A DNA stretch of 7,012 bases from an uncultured Actinomycetes bacterium (GTDB taxonomy: Bacteria; Actinomycetota; Acidimicrobiia; Acidimicrobiales; Ilumatobacteraceae). Below the pieces are notes generated by a model. That model ran no database searches. It was not told where the DNA came from and saw only the letters and a program-made list of their open reading frames with translations. Every line of letters starts with the position of its first letter. The first letter of the stretch is position 1. The stretch is from the NCBI GenBank assembly GCA_903858075.1, contig CAIOHI010000293.1:1-7012 (forward strand), given 5' to 3'. This document shows positions 1 to 6,535 of the stretch, in pieces. The translations under genes and the position numbers were made by a program.

Positions 1-55
1 CTTGCAACGGAACGGGCTGAATGGAGTCTGGTGGTTCGAGAGGCACGTTGGTCAT
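1..55 (-). CDS. gyrA: DNA gyrase subunit A, N-terminal 18 codons (cut by window edge)
   Basis: Only the start of the gene is inside the window. From ATG at 55-53 the minus strand reads MTNVPLEPPDSIQPVPLQ and then runs off the edge. This resembles the variable N-terminal leader of actinobacterial GyrA, which has an acidic/proline-rich stretch and then an 'I-x-PV-x-(I/L)-(E/Q)' segment ahead of the catalytic core. The core and its active-site Tyr are not visible. A good ribosome binding site (AGGAAAAGG, minus strand 72-64) lies 8 nt before the ATG. The gene begins 28 nt after the gyrB stop on the same strand, so it is very probably co-transcribed with gyrB. GyrA is the DNA breakage-reunion subunit and pairs with GyrB as A2B2 to introduce negative supercoils. 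The call rests on position plus this short peptide. Confidence 0.85.
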   Translation of the reverse strand, partial: MTNVPLEPPDSIQPVPLQ

Positions 56-83
56 GAGAGAAGCCTTTTCCTAGAAAACATTT

Positions 84-779
84 TTAGAAGTCGAGATTTC
101 GTACGTCGCGGGCGTTGGTAACAATGAAGTTCTTGCGACTTTCCACGTCGTCACCCATTAACACGCTCATCACGTCGTCAGCAATGGCAGCTTCTTCAAC
201 TGTCACTTGCAAAAGTGTGCGTGTCATTGGGTCCATGGTGGTGGAGCGCAATTCTTGCCAGTCCATTTCACCAAGACCCTTCAAGCGCTGAAATTCTTTT
301 TTGTGATTCGGTTTGTCGGCAAGGAAAGCAGCTTTAGCTACTTCGTCTTTCAAATAAATTTTCTCTTTACCAATTTCTGTAGAGAACAGTGGTGGTTGTG
401 CGATGTACACAAAGCCAGCTTCCACCATTGGTTTCATTTGGCGATAGAAGAACGTGAGGAGCAACGTGCGAATGTGGCTGCCGTCAACGTCGGCGTCGGC
501 AAGAGCAATAATTTTGTGATAGCGCGCTTTTGATGCATCAAACTCGTCGCCTACGCCGCCACCAATGGCAGTGATAAGCGCTTGAATTTCGTTGTTCTTC
601 AACATCTTGTCGAGTCGTGAACGCTCGACATTCAAGATTTTTCCGCGGATCGGCAAGATTGCTTGCACACGTGGATCGCGTGCGTCTACTGCTGTACCAC
701 CAGCGCTGTCACCTTCCACAATGAAGAGTTCGCTTTCAGCGGGGCTGCCACTTGAGCAGTCTTTCAATTTGTCGGGCAT
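84..779 (-). CDS. gyrB: DNA gyrase subunit B, C-terminal part (TOPRIM and GyrA-binding region)
   Basis: A 231-residue stretch that continues GyrB in the same frame as the fragment encoded at 2057-807, from which one TGA separates it. The TOPRIM domain is intact: the metal-binding Glu lies in FIVEGDSAGG (residues 19-28), the acidic cluster in ADADVDGSH (94-102), and ILPIRGKILNVE (41-52) is the usual following block. The end has the family's TTMDP (about 180-184) and a normal finish, NARDVRNLDF then TAA. No extra domain is inserted. The drawn start (ATG 779) is only the first ATG after the stop. It lacks a convincing Shine-Dalgarno sequence (an AGG sits almost against the ATG) and lies inside a conserved region, so it may not be a real start. 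If it is used, translation would probably re-initiate from the TGA 27 nt upstream. Otherwise this is the tail of a single gyrB. TOPRIM coordinates the Mg2+ used in DNA cleavage and contacts GyrA. Confidence 0.85.
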   Translation of the reverse strand: MPDKLKDCSSGSPAESELFIVEGDSAGGTAVDARDPRVQAILPIRGKILNVERSRLDKMLKNNEIQALITAIGGGVGDEFDASKARYHKIIALADADVDGSHIRTLLLTFFYRQMKPMVEAGFVYIAQPPLFSTEIGKEKIYLKDEVAKAAFLADKPNHKKEFQRLKGLGEMDWQELRSTTMDPMTRTLLQVTVEEAAIADDVMSVLMGDDVESRKNFIVTNARDVRNLDF

Positions 780-806
780 ACCTGCACCAGCAAGTGCGGT
801 TTTGCG

Positions 807-809
807 TCA
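807..809 (-). other. In-frame TGA interrupting gyrB
   Basis: On the minus strand the frame reads ...KHARNAV, TGA, RKTALAGAGM.... The next nine codons up to ATG 779 stay in frame and still encode recognisable GyrB, so this is a substitution-type stop and not a frameshift. Family knowledge: GyrB proteins have an Arg-Arg-Lys motif here (TRRK in E. coli), and the stop stands for the first Arg, so CGA to TGA is the simplest origin. The base after the stop is C (TGAC), a context known to be leaky. TGA works as a normal stop elsewhere in this window (dnaA, recF, rpmH), which argues against a changed genetic code. Confidence 0.9.
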
Positions 810-2057
810 TACTGCGTTGCGTGCATGTTTTGCAGCGAGGCGGGCCTGGGCTGCAGCAATTGCTTTTTTCACAACCTTGTTCGATTCGGCTGGGTTCTCG
901 TCGAGCCATTCAGCAAGAGCTTTGTTTGTTGCCTTTTGAACAAATGAACGCATTGGAACGTTGCCGAGTTTTGCTTTGGTCTGACCTTCAAACTGTGGCT
1001 CGCGCAGTTTCACCGCAACGATGGCGGTCATTCCTTCGCGAATATCTTCACCCAAAAGGTTTTCTTCTTTTTCTTTCAAGATGCCTTTGTCGCGTGCATA
1101 TTTATTGAGCACCGATGTGAGCGCGGTTTTGAACCCCTCAACGTGCATGCCGCCTTCTGTGGTGGAAATTCCGTTGGCGTAGCCGTGAATACCTTCGTAA
1201 TAGCCAGTGTTCCACTGCATTGCAACGTCGGCTTGCATGCCTTCTTCTTCGTCTTCCACTTCAAAGTGTGCAACCTTGCTGAAGAGAGCTTCTTTAGACG
1301 CATTCAAGTGTTTAACGAAGTCGACAATGCCGCCCTTGTATTGGAACACCACTTTTTGTGCCTTATCGGCACGTTCATCGCTGAAGACCACTTCAAGGCC
1401 CTTGTTCAAAAAGGCCATTGTCTGCAAGCGCTCCATAACGGTGCGCGCCACAAACTCTGTTCCTTCAGCCGCAAAAATGATGGGGTCTGGATAAAAGGTC
1501 ACGCTCGTGCCGTTGGCTCGCCCTTTGGCAGGAGACGCGCCCACTTTTTGGAGCTTGCCCTTCATTTTTCCGCCGTCAACGAATTCAAGCTCGTACCGAT
1601 CGCCGCCGCGGTCGATTTCGAGCAACAACCTGGTGGACAAGGCGTTTACAACGCTGACACCCACACCGTGAAGACCACCCGACACTTTGTAACCCTCGCC
1701 GCCGAACTTGCCGCCGGCGTGCAACACGGTGAGCACTACTTCTGCAGCGCTTTTGCCTTTATGCGGGCCCGATGGGTACGGGTCAACAGGAATACCGCGA
1801 CCGTTGTCTTCCACCCGGCATCCGCCGTCGGCCTGGATGATGACGTCGATGCGGGTACAAAACCCAGCCATCGCCTCGTCAACCGAGTTGTCGACCACTT
1901 CCCAAATGAGGTGGTGCAAGCCAGCTAAACCCGTGGACCCGATGTACATACCGGGGCGTTTACGGACTGGGTCGAGACCTTCTAAGACCTGAATGTCTTT
2001 TGCGCCGTAGTCAGCAGTGGGCTTTTTTGCCGAACTTTTCTTTTCTGTGCTGGACAC
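807..2057 (-). CDS. gyrB: DNA gyrase subunit B, N-terminal part (GHKL ATPase and transducer), ended early by TGA
   Basis: A 416-residue protein covering the ATP-binding half of GyrB. GHKL ATPase motifs are all present: EVVDNSVDEA (53-62) with the catalytic Glu and Mg-binding Asn, EDNGRGIPVD (83-92), and GGLHGVGVSVVNALS (127-141). The transducer-domain QTKAKLGN loop, whose Lys senses the ATP gamma-phosphate, is at 359-366. The start is GTG at 2057-2055, supported by GAGG (minus strand 2068-2065) 7 nt upstream and by the position of the first conserved block (IQVLEGLDPVRKRPGMYIG). The fragment matches roughly the classic 43-kDa ATPase piece of E. coli GyrB. It ends at a TGA where normal GyrB runs on into TOPRIM, which here continues in frame to position 84. 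Joined, the two parts give a normal-length GyrB of about 657 residues. Gyrase is essential, so a true null is unlikely. Alternatives are sequence error, readthrough or a two-subunit GyrB. Confidence 0.9.
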   Translation of the reverse strand: MSSTEKKSSAKKPTADYGAKDIQVLEGLDPVRKRPGMYIGSTGLAGLHHLIWEVVDNSVDEAMAGFCTRIDVIIQADGGCRVEDNGRGIPVDPYPSGPHKGKSAAEVVLTVLHAGGKFGGEGYKVSGGLHGVGVSVVNALSTRLLLEIDRGGDRYELEFVDGGKMKGKLQKVGASPAKGRANGTSVTFYPDPIIFAAEGTEFVARTVMERLQTMAFLNKGLEVVFSDERADKAQKVVFQYKGGIVDFVKHLNASKEALFSKVAHFEVEDEEEGMQADVAMQWNTGYYEGIHGYANGISTTEGGMHVEGFKTALTSVLNKYARDKGILKEKEENLLGEDIREGMTAIVAVKLREPQFEGQTKAKLGNVPMRSFVQKATNKALAEWLDENPAESNKVVKKAIAAAQARLAAKHARNAV

Positions 2058-2269
2058 GGATCAACCTCGATGTAGTGAATGAATAGGAAACAAAGCGCCA
2101 TGTGACATGACAGGCCACCTATGTCTGAGTGTGTGAAGAAGTAGTGGCACCAAGGACATAAAAAAGGAAGCGAAAGAGTAAAAAGTCATGTCGTAAATAC
2201 GTGTCTTAGTGTACCAATTTTGCTCACACAGATCTGTTATACCCACACTTATCGACTTGGCGCGCACTG
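2058..2269. other. dciA-gyrB intergenic spacer (212 bp), probable gyrB leader/promoter region
   Basis: No gene is convincing here. On the minus strand (gyrB direction) there is a TATAAC hexamer at 2241-2236 that could be a -10 element, but no matching -35 is visible. It runs into a perfect 10-bp palindrome, ACAGATCTGT (2228-2237). A pyrimidine-rich tract follows at 2185-2161. An 8-bp inverted pair, GACATGAC (plus strand 2104-2111) and GTCATGTC (2185-2192), has a 73-nt gap and may be chance. No hairpin with a T-tract typical of an intrinsic terminator was seen after dciA. The length and position suggest a separate gyrBA promoter, often supercoiling-sensitive in bacteria, but the promoter assignment is inference. 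Confidence 0.4.
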
Positions 2270-2581
2270 CTAACGACGCCGTTTTTGACGCACCACAATG
2301 CTGTCAATACGTGAACCTGTGTGCTCAAAAAATCGCTGCTTCACGTCGGCTTCCAAGAAGCGAAACTGTGTTGCCCACCCAGCATCGGTTGCATCAACTA
2401 TTAATACTCCGCTGTCTAGTTTCACTGGCTGAATATGTTGCGCAATGTCGGGGCCAACAACCGCATCCCACGATTGAAAGACGCTGCCCACCGAGTCGCC
2501 ATCGTCCATTTTGAGGCGCTTCAATACAGAACGCATGGAGTCAATGAGTGAAGTTGGTTCTTCTGGCGGGCGCTGCGACAT
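2270..2581 (-). CDS. dciA: DciA-type helicase loader (DUF721)
   Basis: A 103-residue protein with the DUF721/DciA pattern: a short N-terminal region, then FQSWDAVVGPDIAQHIQPV (35-53) with the conserved Trp38 and VVG, then LDSGVLIVDATDAGWATQF (55-73) with Trp69, and a basic tail (RQKRRR). DciA is the ancestral bacterial factor that helps load the replicative helicase DnaB, and it replaces phage-derived DnaC/DnaI. The location between recF and gyrB is where actinobacteria keep it (Rv0004 in Mycobacterium tuberculosis). This copy is shorter than the mycobacterial protein and looks reduced to the core domain. The ATG shares one base with the recF stop (TGATG at 2583-2579) and no Shine-Dalgarno is visible, so translation is probably coupled to recF. 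Stop is TAG. The family is clear; the helicase-loading role comes from family knowledge. Confidence 0.88.
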   Translation of the reverse strand: MSQRPPEEPTSLIDSMRSVLKRLKMDDGDSVGSVFQSWDAVVGPDIAQHIQPVKLDSGVLIVDATDAGWATQFRFLEADVKQRFFEHTGSRIDSIVVRQKRRR

Positions 2582-3702
2582 CAGTTTGCGCTTTCGGTTG
2601 TGGCCGGATCTTCAGAAATTTTTCCTGCGGTGATGTACAAAATGCGCTCTGGTTTTGCTGCTGGTGGCAAGCCACTTGCACTCGTAATGATGACCTGCCC
2701 AACGGGCATGTGCTGAAGTAAAGCGGTTGCTCGCGAGGGGTCTAATTCCGACAACACATCGTCGAGAACCAATACAGGTGGTGCTCCTACTTCTTCTGTC
2801 ACAAGGCGGTGTGTTGCTAACCGTAAAGCGAGGGCGAGTGTGCGCTGTTCTCCTTGAGACGCTTGTGTGCGAGCGGGTAGGCCGTTAATGAGCAGTTCAA
2901 TATCGTCGCGATGTGGCCCAACGGTTGTTGAAGTGCGTCGCAGGTCTTCGCTACGGGTTTCTTTAAGCGCGAACCCCAAACCGATGCGCCGCCACTCGGG
3001 TTCGTACACCACATCGGTGGCTGTGGGTTTGCCTGCAAGGTGCTCGTACGCCTCGTTCACTAGTGGTTGTAGCCGCGCAACAAGTTGTGCTCGTGCATCA
3101 CCGAGTGCTCCCCCAGCAATCGCAAATTTTTCATCCCACACGTCAAGGGTCACTACTTGTTCGCTGGTCAGTTGCGACACCGACGAGCGATACCCAATTT
3201 GTTTGAGTAGTGCATTGCGTTGTTTCACTATGCGTTCTACATCGCGTCGCGTTGCGTCGTGTTTCACTGCAATGGCCACAAGAGCGTCGTCAATGAATCG
3301 ACGGCGTTCGCTGGGGCCATCTTTAATGAGCGCTAAATCGTCTGGCGAAAAAATTGTTGTGCGTAAAACACCTAGCAAGTCACGGTTACGTACAAGGCGT
3401 TGTTTATTTACTTGCGCCTTATTGCGACCCGTGCGCGAGAGTTCTACTTCAATTAATAACTCACGCCCGTCGGGGTGTTTTACTGTTGCTCTCAAAATTG
3501 CGGTGTCGGCGCCATTGCGAATAAGCGTTTCTGTTGGCACGCCGCGAAAACTGTCGAGCGTTGCTAAATACGTTAAAGCTTCAGCCAGGCTGGTTTTACC
3601 TTGCCCATTTGCGCCAAGCAGTGCAGTGGTTCCGTGCGTAAAGGAAACGTCGGCTTCTTCGTAGTTGCGGAAGTTCGTGAGTGTTAAGTGTTCAACAAAC
3701 AC
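2581..3702 (-). CDS. recF: DNA replication and repair protein RecF
   Basis: A 373-residue ABC-type (SMC-like) ATPase of normal RecF length. The Walker A motif is GANGQGKT (30-37), the ABC signature ASQGEQRTLALALRL is at 281-295, and Walker B with the following D-loop is VLVLDDVLSELD (310-321). Family blocks FSPDDLALIKDGPSERRRF (118-136) and TVGPHRDD (260-267) are also present, as is the N-terminal LTNFRNYE. RecF acts with RecO and RecR to load RecA at single-strand gaps and stalled forks, binding DNA as an ATP-dependent dimer. The start is GTG at 3702-3700, because the standard N-terminal 'hLxNFRNY' block follows directly; the upstream Shine-Dalgarno is weak. It lies 28 nt after dnaN and overlaps dciA by one base at its TGA stop, so dnaN-recF-dciA reads as one operon. 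Confidence 0.96.
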   Translation of the reverse strand: MFVEHLTLTNFRNYEEADVSFTHGTTALLGANGQGKTSLAEALTYLATLDSFRGVPTETLIRNGADTAILRATVKHPDGRELLIEVELSRTGRNKAQVNKQRLVRNRDLLGVLRTTIFSPDDLALIKDGPSERRRFIDDALVAIAVKHDATRRDVERIVKQRNALLKQIGYRSSVSQLTSEQVVTLDVWDEKFAIAGGALGDARAQLVARLQPLVNEAYEHLAGKPTATDVVYEPEWRRIGLGFALKETRSEDLRRTSTTVGPHRDDIELLINGLPARTQASQGEQRTLALALRLATHRLVTEEVGAPPVLVLDDVLSELDPSRATALLQHMPVGQVIITSASGLPPAAKPERILYITAGKISEDPATTESAN

Positions 3703-3730
3703 ACAGATCTCACTTCGTGCTTAATGGTTT

Positions 3731-4825
3731 CTAAAGTCTTTGTGGCATTAAGAGATACAAATACTGCTCGGAGTTCTCGCCAACGCCAGTCACCACAGCA
3801 GGTTTTGCCGGGTCACTTGTTTTGATGATGACGTCTTGGCCGGCAATTGCATCAATTCCTGCAGCAAGGTATTCCGAGTTAAACGCAATGGTGAGCTCGT
3901 CGCCCGAGAAGACGGCGTCGATATCTTCTTCGAACTCGTCGTTGTCTTTGGTTCCAGCCATTACTTTCAAACCGTTAGTGCTCATGTGTAAACGCACTGG
4001 CCCCTGGTCGCGGGCAAGAATGCGCGCACGGCGCAATGCGTCGAGAAGTTGCTCGCGGTTCACCGTGATGTTGTTGGGGTATGTGCCTTGAATAAGTGTT
4101 TTGTAAGTCGGGTATTCATTAGTGAGCAACCGAGTGGTGAGTTGTGTGCCGTCTACTTCAAAGGTGACGGAGTTTTCATCGAGGCGAATGTTTGCATCTT
4201 TTGCGCCACTCAACAACCGTTGCACTTCGCCTAAAGCTTTACTAGGAACCAACACGCGTGTTGCAGAACTCACAACAATGCTGGGTACATCGCATACTGC
4301 TAATCGATACGAGTCGGTGGCGACAAGACGGAAACTGCCGTCTTCGCCGGACATGAGAACACCTGTCAGAGCAATACGCATTTGGTCTGTGCTTGCAGCG
4401 CGCACCACTTTACGCAGCGCTTCTCCAAGTTCACCAGCAGACACACTGAGTGCCGGGCCAGTAGACGGTGTGACGTTAGGAAAATCCATTGCGTTGTAAG
4501 TGGGAACCGTAAATTGTGAGCGTCCACTTTTTACAGTGAGTGATTCCACTTGCGCTTCGACCGTTATTTTTCCTTCAGGCAATGAACGCACAATGTCGTT
4601 CAATAATTTTGCACTAATGAGCGCAACGCCATCTTTCTCGCCACCGATTGCAAGTGTTGCTTGCAATGACATGTCGTTGTCGGTGGAGGTGAGATGCAAC
4701 TGATCACCCTTCACTTGTAAACGCACACCAGATAGCGCTGGCAATGCACCCACGCGACCTGAGGCGATACGTGAAGCTAAACCGAGTGCTTCAGCGAGTT
4801 GTTCTCGTTCACAACGAAACTTCAT
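3731..4825 (-). CDS. dnaN: DNA polymerase III beta subunit (sliding clamp)
   Basis: A 364-residue clamp of normal length, made of three repeated clamp domains (about 1-120, 121-243 and 244-364 by family comparison). Recognisable segments include LTSTDNDMSLQATL early in domain 1, MRIALTGVLM with VATDSYRLAVCDV in domain 2, and the standard C-terminal end YLLMPQRL. The protein forms a dimeric ring round DNA that tethers Pol III and other partners through their clamp-binding peptides. The start is ATG 4825-4823, with a strong AAAGGAG (minus strand 4837-4831) 5 nt before it. Stop is TAG. It follows dnaA across the likely oriC and precedes recF by 28 nt. The opening (MKFRCEREQLAEAL) is reminiscent of Acidimicrobiia clamps, a recollection rather than a search result. 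Codon use and composition look like the neighbours. Confidence 0.97.
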   Translation of the reverse strand: MKFRCEREQLAEALGLASRIASGRVGALPALSGVRLQVKGDQLHLTSTDNDMSLQATLAIGGEKDGVALISAKLLNDIVRSLPEGKITVEAQVESLTVKSGRSQFTVPTYNAMDFPNVTPSTGPALSVSAGELGEALRKVVRAASTDQMRIALTGVLMSGEDGSFRLVATDSYRLAVCDVPSIVVSSATRVLVPSKALGEVQRLLSGAKDANIRLDENSVTFEVDGTQLTTRLLTNEYPTYKTLIQGTYPNNITVNREQLLDALRRARILARDQGPVRLHMSTNGLKVMAGTKDNDEFEEDIDAVFSGDELTIAFNSEYLAAGIDAIAGQDVIIKTSDPAKPAVVTGVGENSEQYLYLLMPQRL

Positions 4826-4830
4826 AGCGG

Positions 4831-4837
4831 CTCCTTT
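4831..4837 (-). promoter_or_regulatory. Shine-Dalgarno of dnaN
   Basis: AAAGGAG on the minus strand, 5 nt upstream of the dnaN ATG. This near-perfect match fixes the start. The same heptamer precedes dnaA (6503-6497), 6 nt before its ATG. Confidence 0.8.
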
Positions 4838-4888
4838 GTTGGCTCAATATGCCGTGAGGGGGGTTTGTGTTATTGACAGTGGAAGGGG

Positions 4889-4933
4889 GATAAATACTTA
4901 ATGCTTGTAATAAGGGCTGTGGATTGTGGACAA
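4889..4933 (-). promoter_or_regulatory. Tandem DnaA boxes, GC spacer and AT-rich unwinding element (possible DnaA-trios)
   Basis: Reading the minus strand in gene direction: TTGTCCACA, overlapping CAATCCACA, a short GCCC spacer, then TTATTA at the head of a 24-nt run that is almost all A/T (4913-4890). This order matches the B. subtilis basal unwinding element, where two adjacent boxes, a GC-rich spacer and DnaA-trio repeats face dnaN. The two TTA triplets right after the spacer fit the trio consensus; the following triplets (CAA, GCA) do not, so only a short or degenerate trio array is supported. Confidence 0.5.
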
Positions 4934-5068
4934 AGTCGCTTTGGACCAATAAAGGAAAAGAAAAGGTCCGACGCTGGTTATCCACAGTTTTCCACAGGGG
5001 GAGGCGAACATGTGTGCGCTGCGGTGGATAAACCCCACTTTGTGCCCAAAGCGACGCAGTTTGTCCAC
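4926..5068. repeat. Interrupted inverted repeat around the centre of oriC
   Basis: The left arm is GTGGACAAAGTCGCTTTGG (4926-4944). The right arm is CCAAAGCGAC (5046-5055), then GCAG (5056-5059), then TTTGTCCAC (5060-5068). Apart from the 4-nt GCAG insert, all 19 bases of the left arm are reverse-complemented in the right arm. Each arm includes a TTGTCCAC DnaA-box core, but the other ten paired bases lie outside the box. The arms enclose the tandem perfect boxes at 4978-4996. Confidence 0.85.
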
Positions 5069-5110
5069 CTGGCAAACCACATGTTGTCCCCAGTGCAAAT
5101 GACACGACAC

Positions 5111-6490
5111 TCATCCTTTTTTCGCCCGGCGGAAAAGCTCGGTGACCTGGTCGTAAACCTGTTTGCGTTCGGCCATTAAGCGCCCAACTTTTTCAACAGC
5201 GTGAATAACGGTGGTGTGGTCGCGACCACCAAAAAGCCGCGCCAAAGATGGATAGCTCAATTCGGTTTGTTCCCGCATGACATACATCGCAATTTGACGA
5301 GCCATGACCAATGGTCGTTGGCGACTCTTGCCACGCAAGGCTTCAACGCTGTAGCCGAGGTACGCAGCAATATCGGCCAAGAACTCTTCATCGCTACGCA
5401 CACGGGTGGAAGATTGCGATAAGAGGTCGGCAAGCAGGTCTTGGGCGGTTGCCACGTTCATGTTGACGCGGTTGAGAGCGGCAAAGGCGGTGACGCGAAT
5501 GAGCGCGCCTTCGAGTTCACGAATGTTTGAGGTGATGTTGGCAGCAATGAATTCAAGAACATCGTCGGGCACTTTGGTGCCGTTGCGCTCGGCGTAGTTG
5601 CGCAAAATAGCCAACCGGGTTTCGAGGTCTGGTGGCTGCACGTCGGTAATGAGACCCCAGCGGAAACGGCCCCGCAAACGGTCTTCCAATGTAGGAATGG
5701 CGTCGGGTACGCGGTCGGAGGAAATAACAATTTGCTTGTTCGCGCCGTGCAACGAGTTGAACGTATGGAAAAACTCTTCCTGGAGGCCTTCTTTGCCTTC
5801 CATGAACTGGATGTCGTCAATGAGCAGAACGTCAACTTCGCGGTACCTGCGTTTAAAAGCGGCCGTGGTGTTGCTGCGAATGGCGTCAACGTATTCATTC
5901 ATAAATGTTTCTGTTGATACGTAGCGCACTTCGTAATGGGAATAGTTCTGGTGAACGTACTCGCCAATGGCATGCAAAAGGTGAGTTTTTCCTAAACCAG
6001 CCGACCCGTAAATGAACAACGGGTTGTACGACCTGGCCGGGGTTTCGGCCACGCGGTGAGCGGCGGCCAGGGCAAATTGGTTTGATGCGCCCTTCACAAA
6101 AGTGTCGAAGGTATAGCGGGGGTTGAGCCCAATGGCTTGCCCGCGCAGAGAAGTTGCCGCACTGCCAGACAGGGCGAGGTCGTCATCAAAGGCGCCACGG
6201 GTGAAGTCGTCGGGCTGGCCAGTATCGCTCTCGCCTTCCACAATGGGCGCCACTTCCACCACGAGTTGGCGGTCGTTCTCGTCAATTTCGGCAAGGGCGT
6301 CGAGCACCAATTGCAAATAGCGGGTGAGAATGCGTTCTTTAATGTGGCCATTTGGAACTTGCAGGCGCAACGCATCGTCGCCGCCGGGAAGAGGAATGAC
6401 ATCTTGGAAAGTGGAGAGCCACACGGCTTCAGACACCTGGGCCCGGAGCAAGGCAGAAACCGCTGTCCACACGGTGTCGTGTTCTGCCAT
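5111..6490 (-). CDS. dnaA: Chromosomal replication initiator protein DnaA
   Basis: A 459-residue DnaA with all four domains. Domain I, the self-association and helicase-contact part, is about 1-85. A short acidic linker (domain II, about 86-120) is much shorter than in Streptomyces. AAA+ domain III begins near NPRYTFDTFV (123-132), with Walker A GSAGLGKT (162-169), Walker B VLLIDD (221-226), sensor 1 ISSD (256-259) and the arginine-finger segment RLRGRFRWGL (271-280). DNA-binding domain IV carries the signature GGRDHTTVIHAV (421-432), which reads DnaA boxes. The ATG at 6490-6488 is supported by AAAGGAG (minus 6503-6497) 6 nt upstream. Stop is TGA. It lies between two DnaA-box clusters, one upstream and one in the downstream oriC, so autoregulation by DnaA-ATP is likely. 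Length is normal and no key motif is missing. Confidence 0.97.
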   Translation of the reverse strand: MAEHDTVWTAVSALLRAQVSEAVWLSTFQDVIPLPGGDDALRLQVPNGHIKERILTRYLQLVLDALAEIDENDRQLVVEVAPIVEGESDTGQPDDFTRGAFDDDLALSGSAATSLRGQAIGLNPRYTFDTFVKGASNQFALAAAHRVAETPARSYNPLFIYGSAGLGKTHLLHAIGEYVHQNYSHYEVRYVSTETFMNEYVDAIRSNTTAAFKRRYREVDVLLIDDIQFMEGKEGLQEEFFHTFNSLHGANKQIVISSDRVPDAIPTLEDRLRGRFRWGLITDVQPPDLETRLAILRNYAERNGTKVPDDVLEFIAANITSNIRELEGALIRVTAFAALNRVNMNVATAQDLLADLLSQSSTRVRSDEEFLADIAAYLGYSVEALRGKSRQRPLVMARQIAMYVMREQTELSYPSLARLFGGRDHTTVIHAVEKVGRLMAERKQVYDQVTELFRRAKKG

Positions 6491-6535
6491 GTCGGTCTCC
6501 TTTCGTGCTGGTACGGTGTTTCGGGGCGATCACCA

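Larger units (their letters stand above)
4885..5092. other. Probable chromosomal replication origin (oriC) between dnaA and dnaN
   Basis: The dnaA-dnaN spacer is the usual origin site in actinobacteria and Firmicutes. It contains DnaA boxes TTATCCACA (plus 4978-4986, perfect) and TTTTCCACA (plus 4988-4996) in tandem. TTGTCCACA (minus 4933-4925) and CAATCCACA (minus 4926-4918) overlap by two bases. Further boxes are TTATCCACC (minus 5031-5023), TTGTCCACC (plus 5061-5069) and TTGTCCCCA (plus 5084-5092). A strongly AT-rich run at about 4890-4913 sits on the dnaN side and is the best candidate for the duplex-unwinding element. A purine-rich run at 4949-4967 and short G-tracts fill the rest. DnaA binds the boxes, oligomerises and opens the AT-rich part so DnaB can be loaded. 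The box pattern is seen directly; origin activity is inferred. Confidence 0.85.

Noticed and set aside
807..809. TGA reassigned to an amino acid, or selenocysteine, in gyrB
   Set aside because: TGA ends dnaA, recF and rpmH at their normal lengths, the expected residue is Arg and not Trp, Gly or Cys, and I saw no evident selenocysteine hairpin.
1143..1928. Long plus-strand frame (261 codons) opposite gyrB
   Set aside because: It is antisense to strongly conserved GyrB sequence, shows no recognisable domain, and arises from codon bias of the real gene.
2061..2267. A 68-codon minus-strand frame filling the dciA-gyrB spacer
   Set aside because: It begins with GTG, lacks a visible ribosome binding site, resembles no family I know, and overlaps likely leader/promoter sequence of gyrB.
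2867..3664. Long plus-strand frame (265 codons) opposite recF
   Set aside because: It is a Ser/Arg-rich low-information translation typical of an antisense shadow; the RecF motifs on the other strand account for the sequence.
4873..4900. Perfect TTGACA (-35-like) on the plus strand in oriC
   Set aside because: No acceptable -10 lies at 16-18 nt (TACTTA is a poor match), and it would drive antisense transcription through oriC towards dnaA.
4809..5114. Minus-strand frames of 70-101 codons across the dnaA-dnaN spacer
   Set aside because: They lie over DnaA boxes and the AT-rich element, have no family resemblance, and one overlaps the dnaN start.
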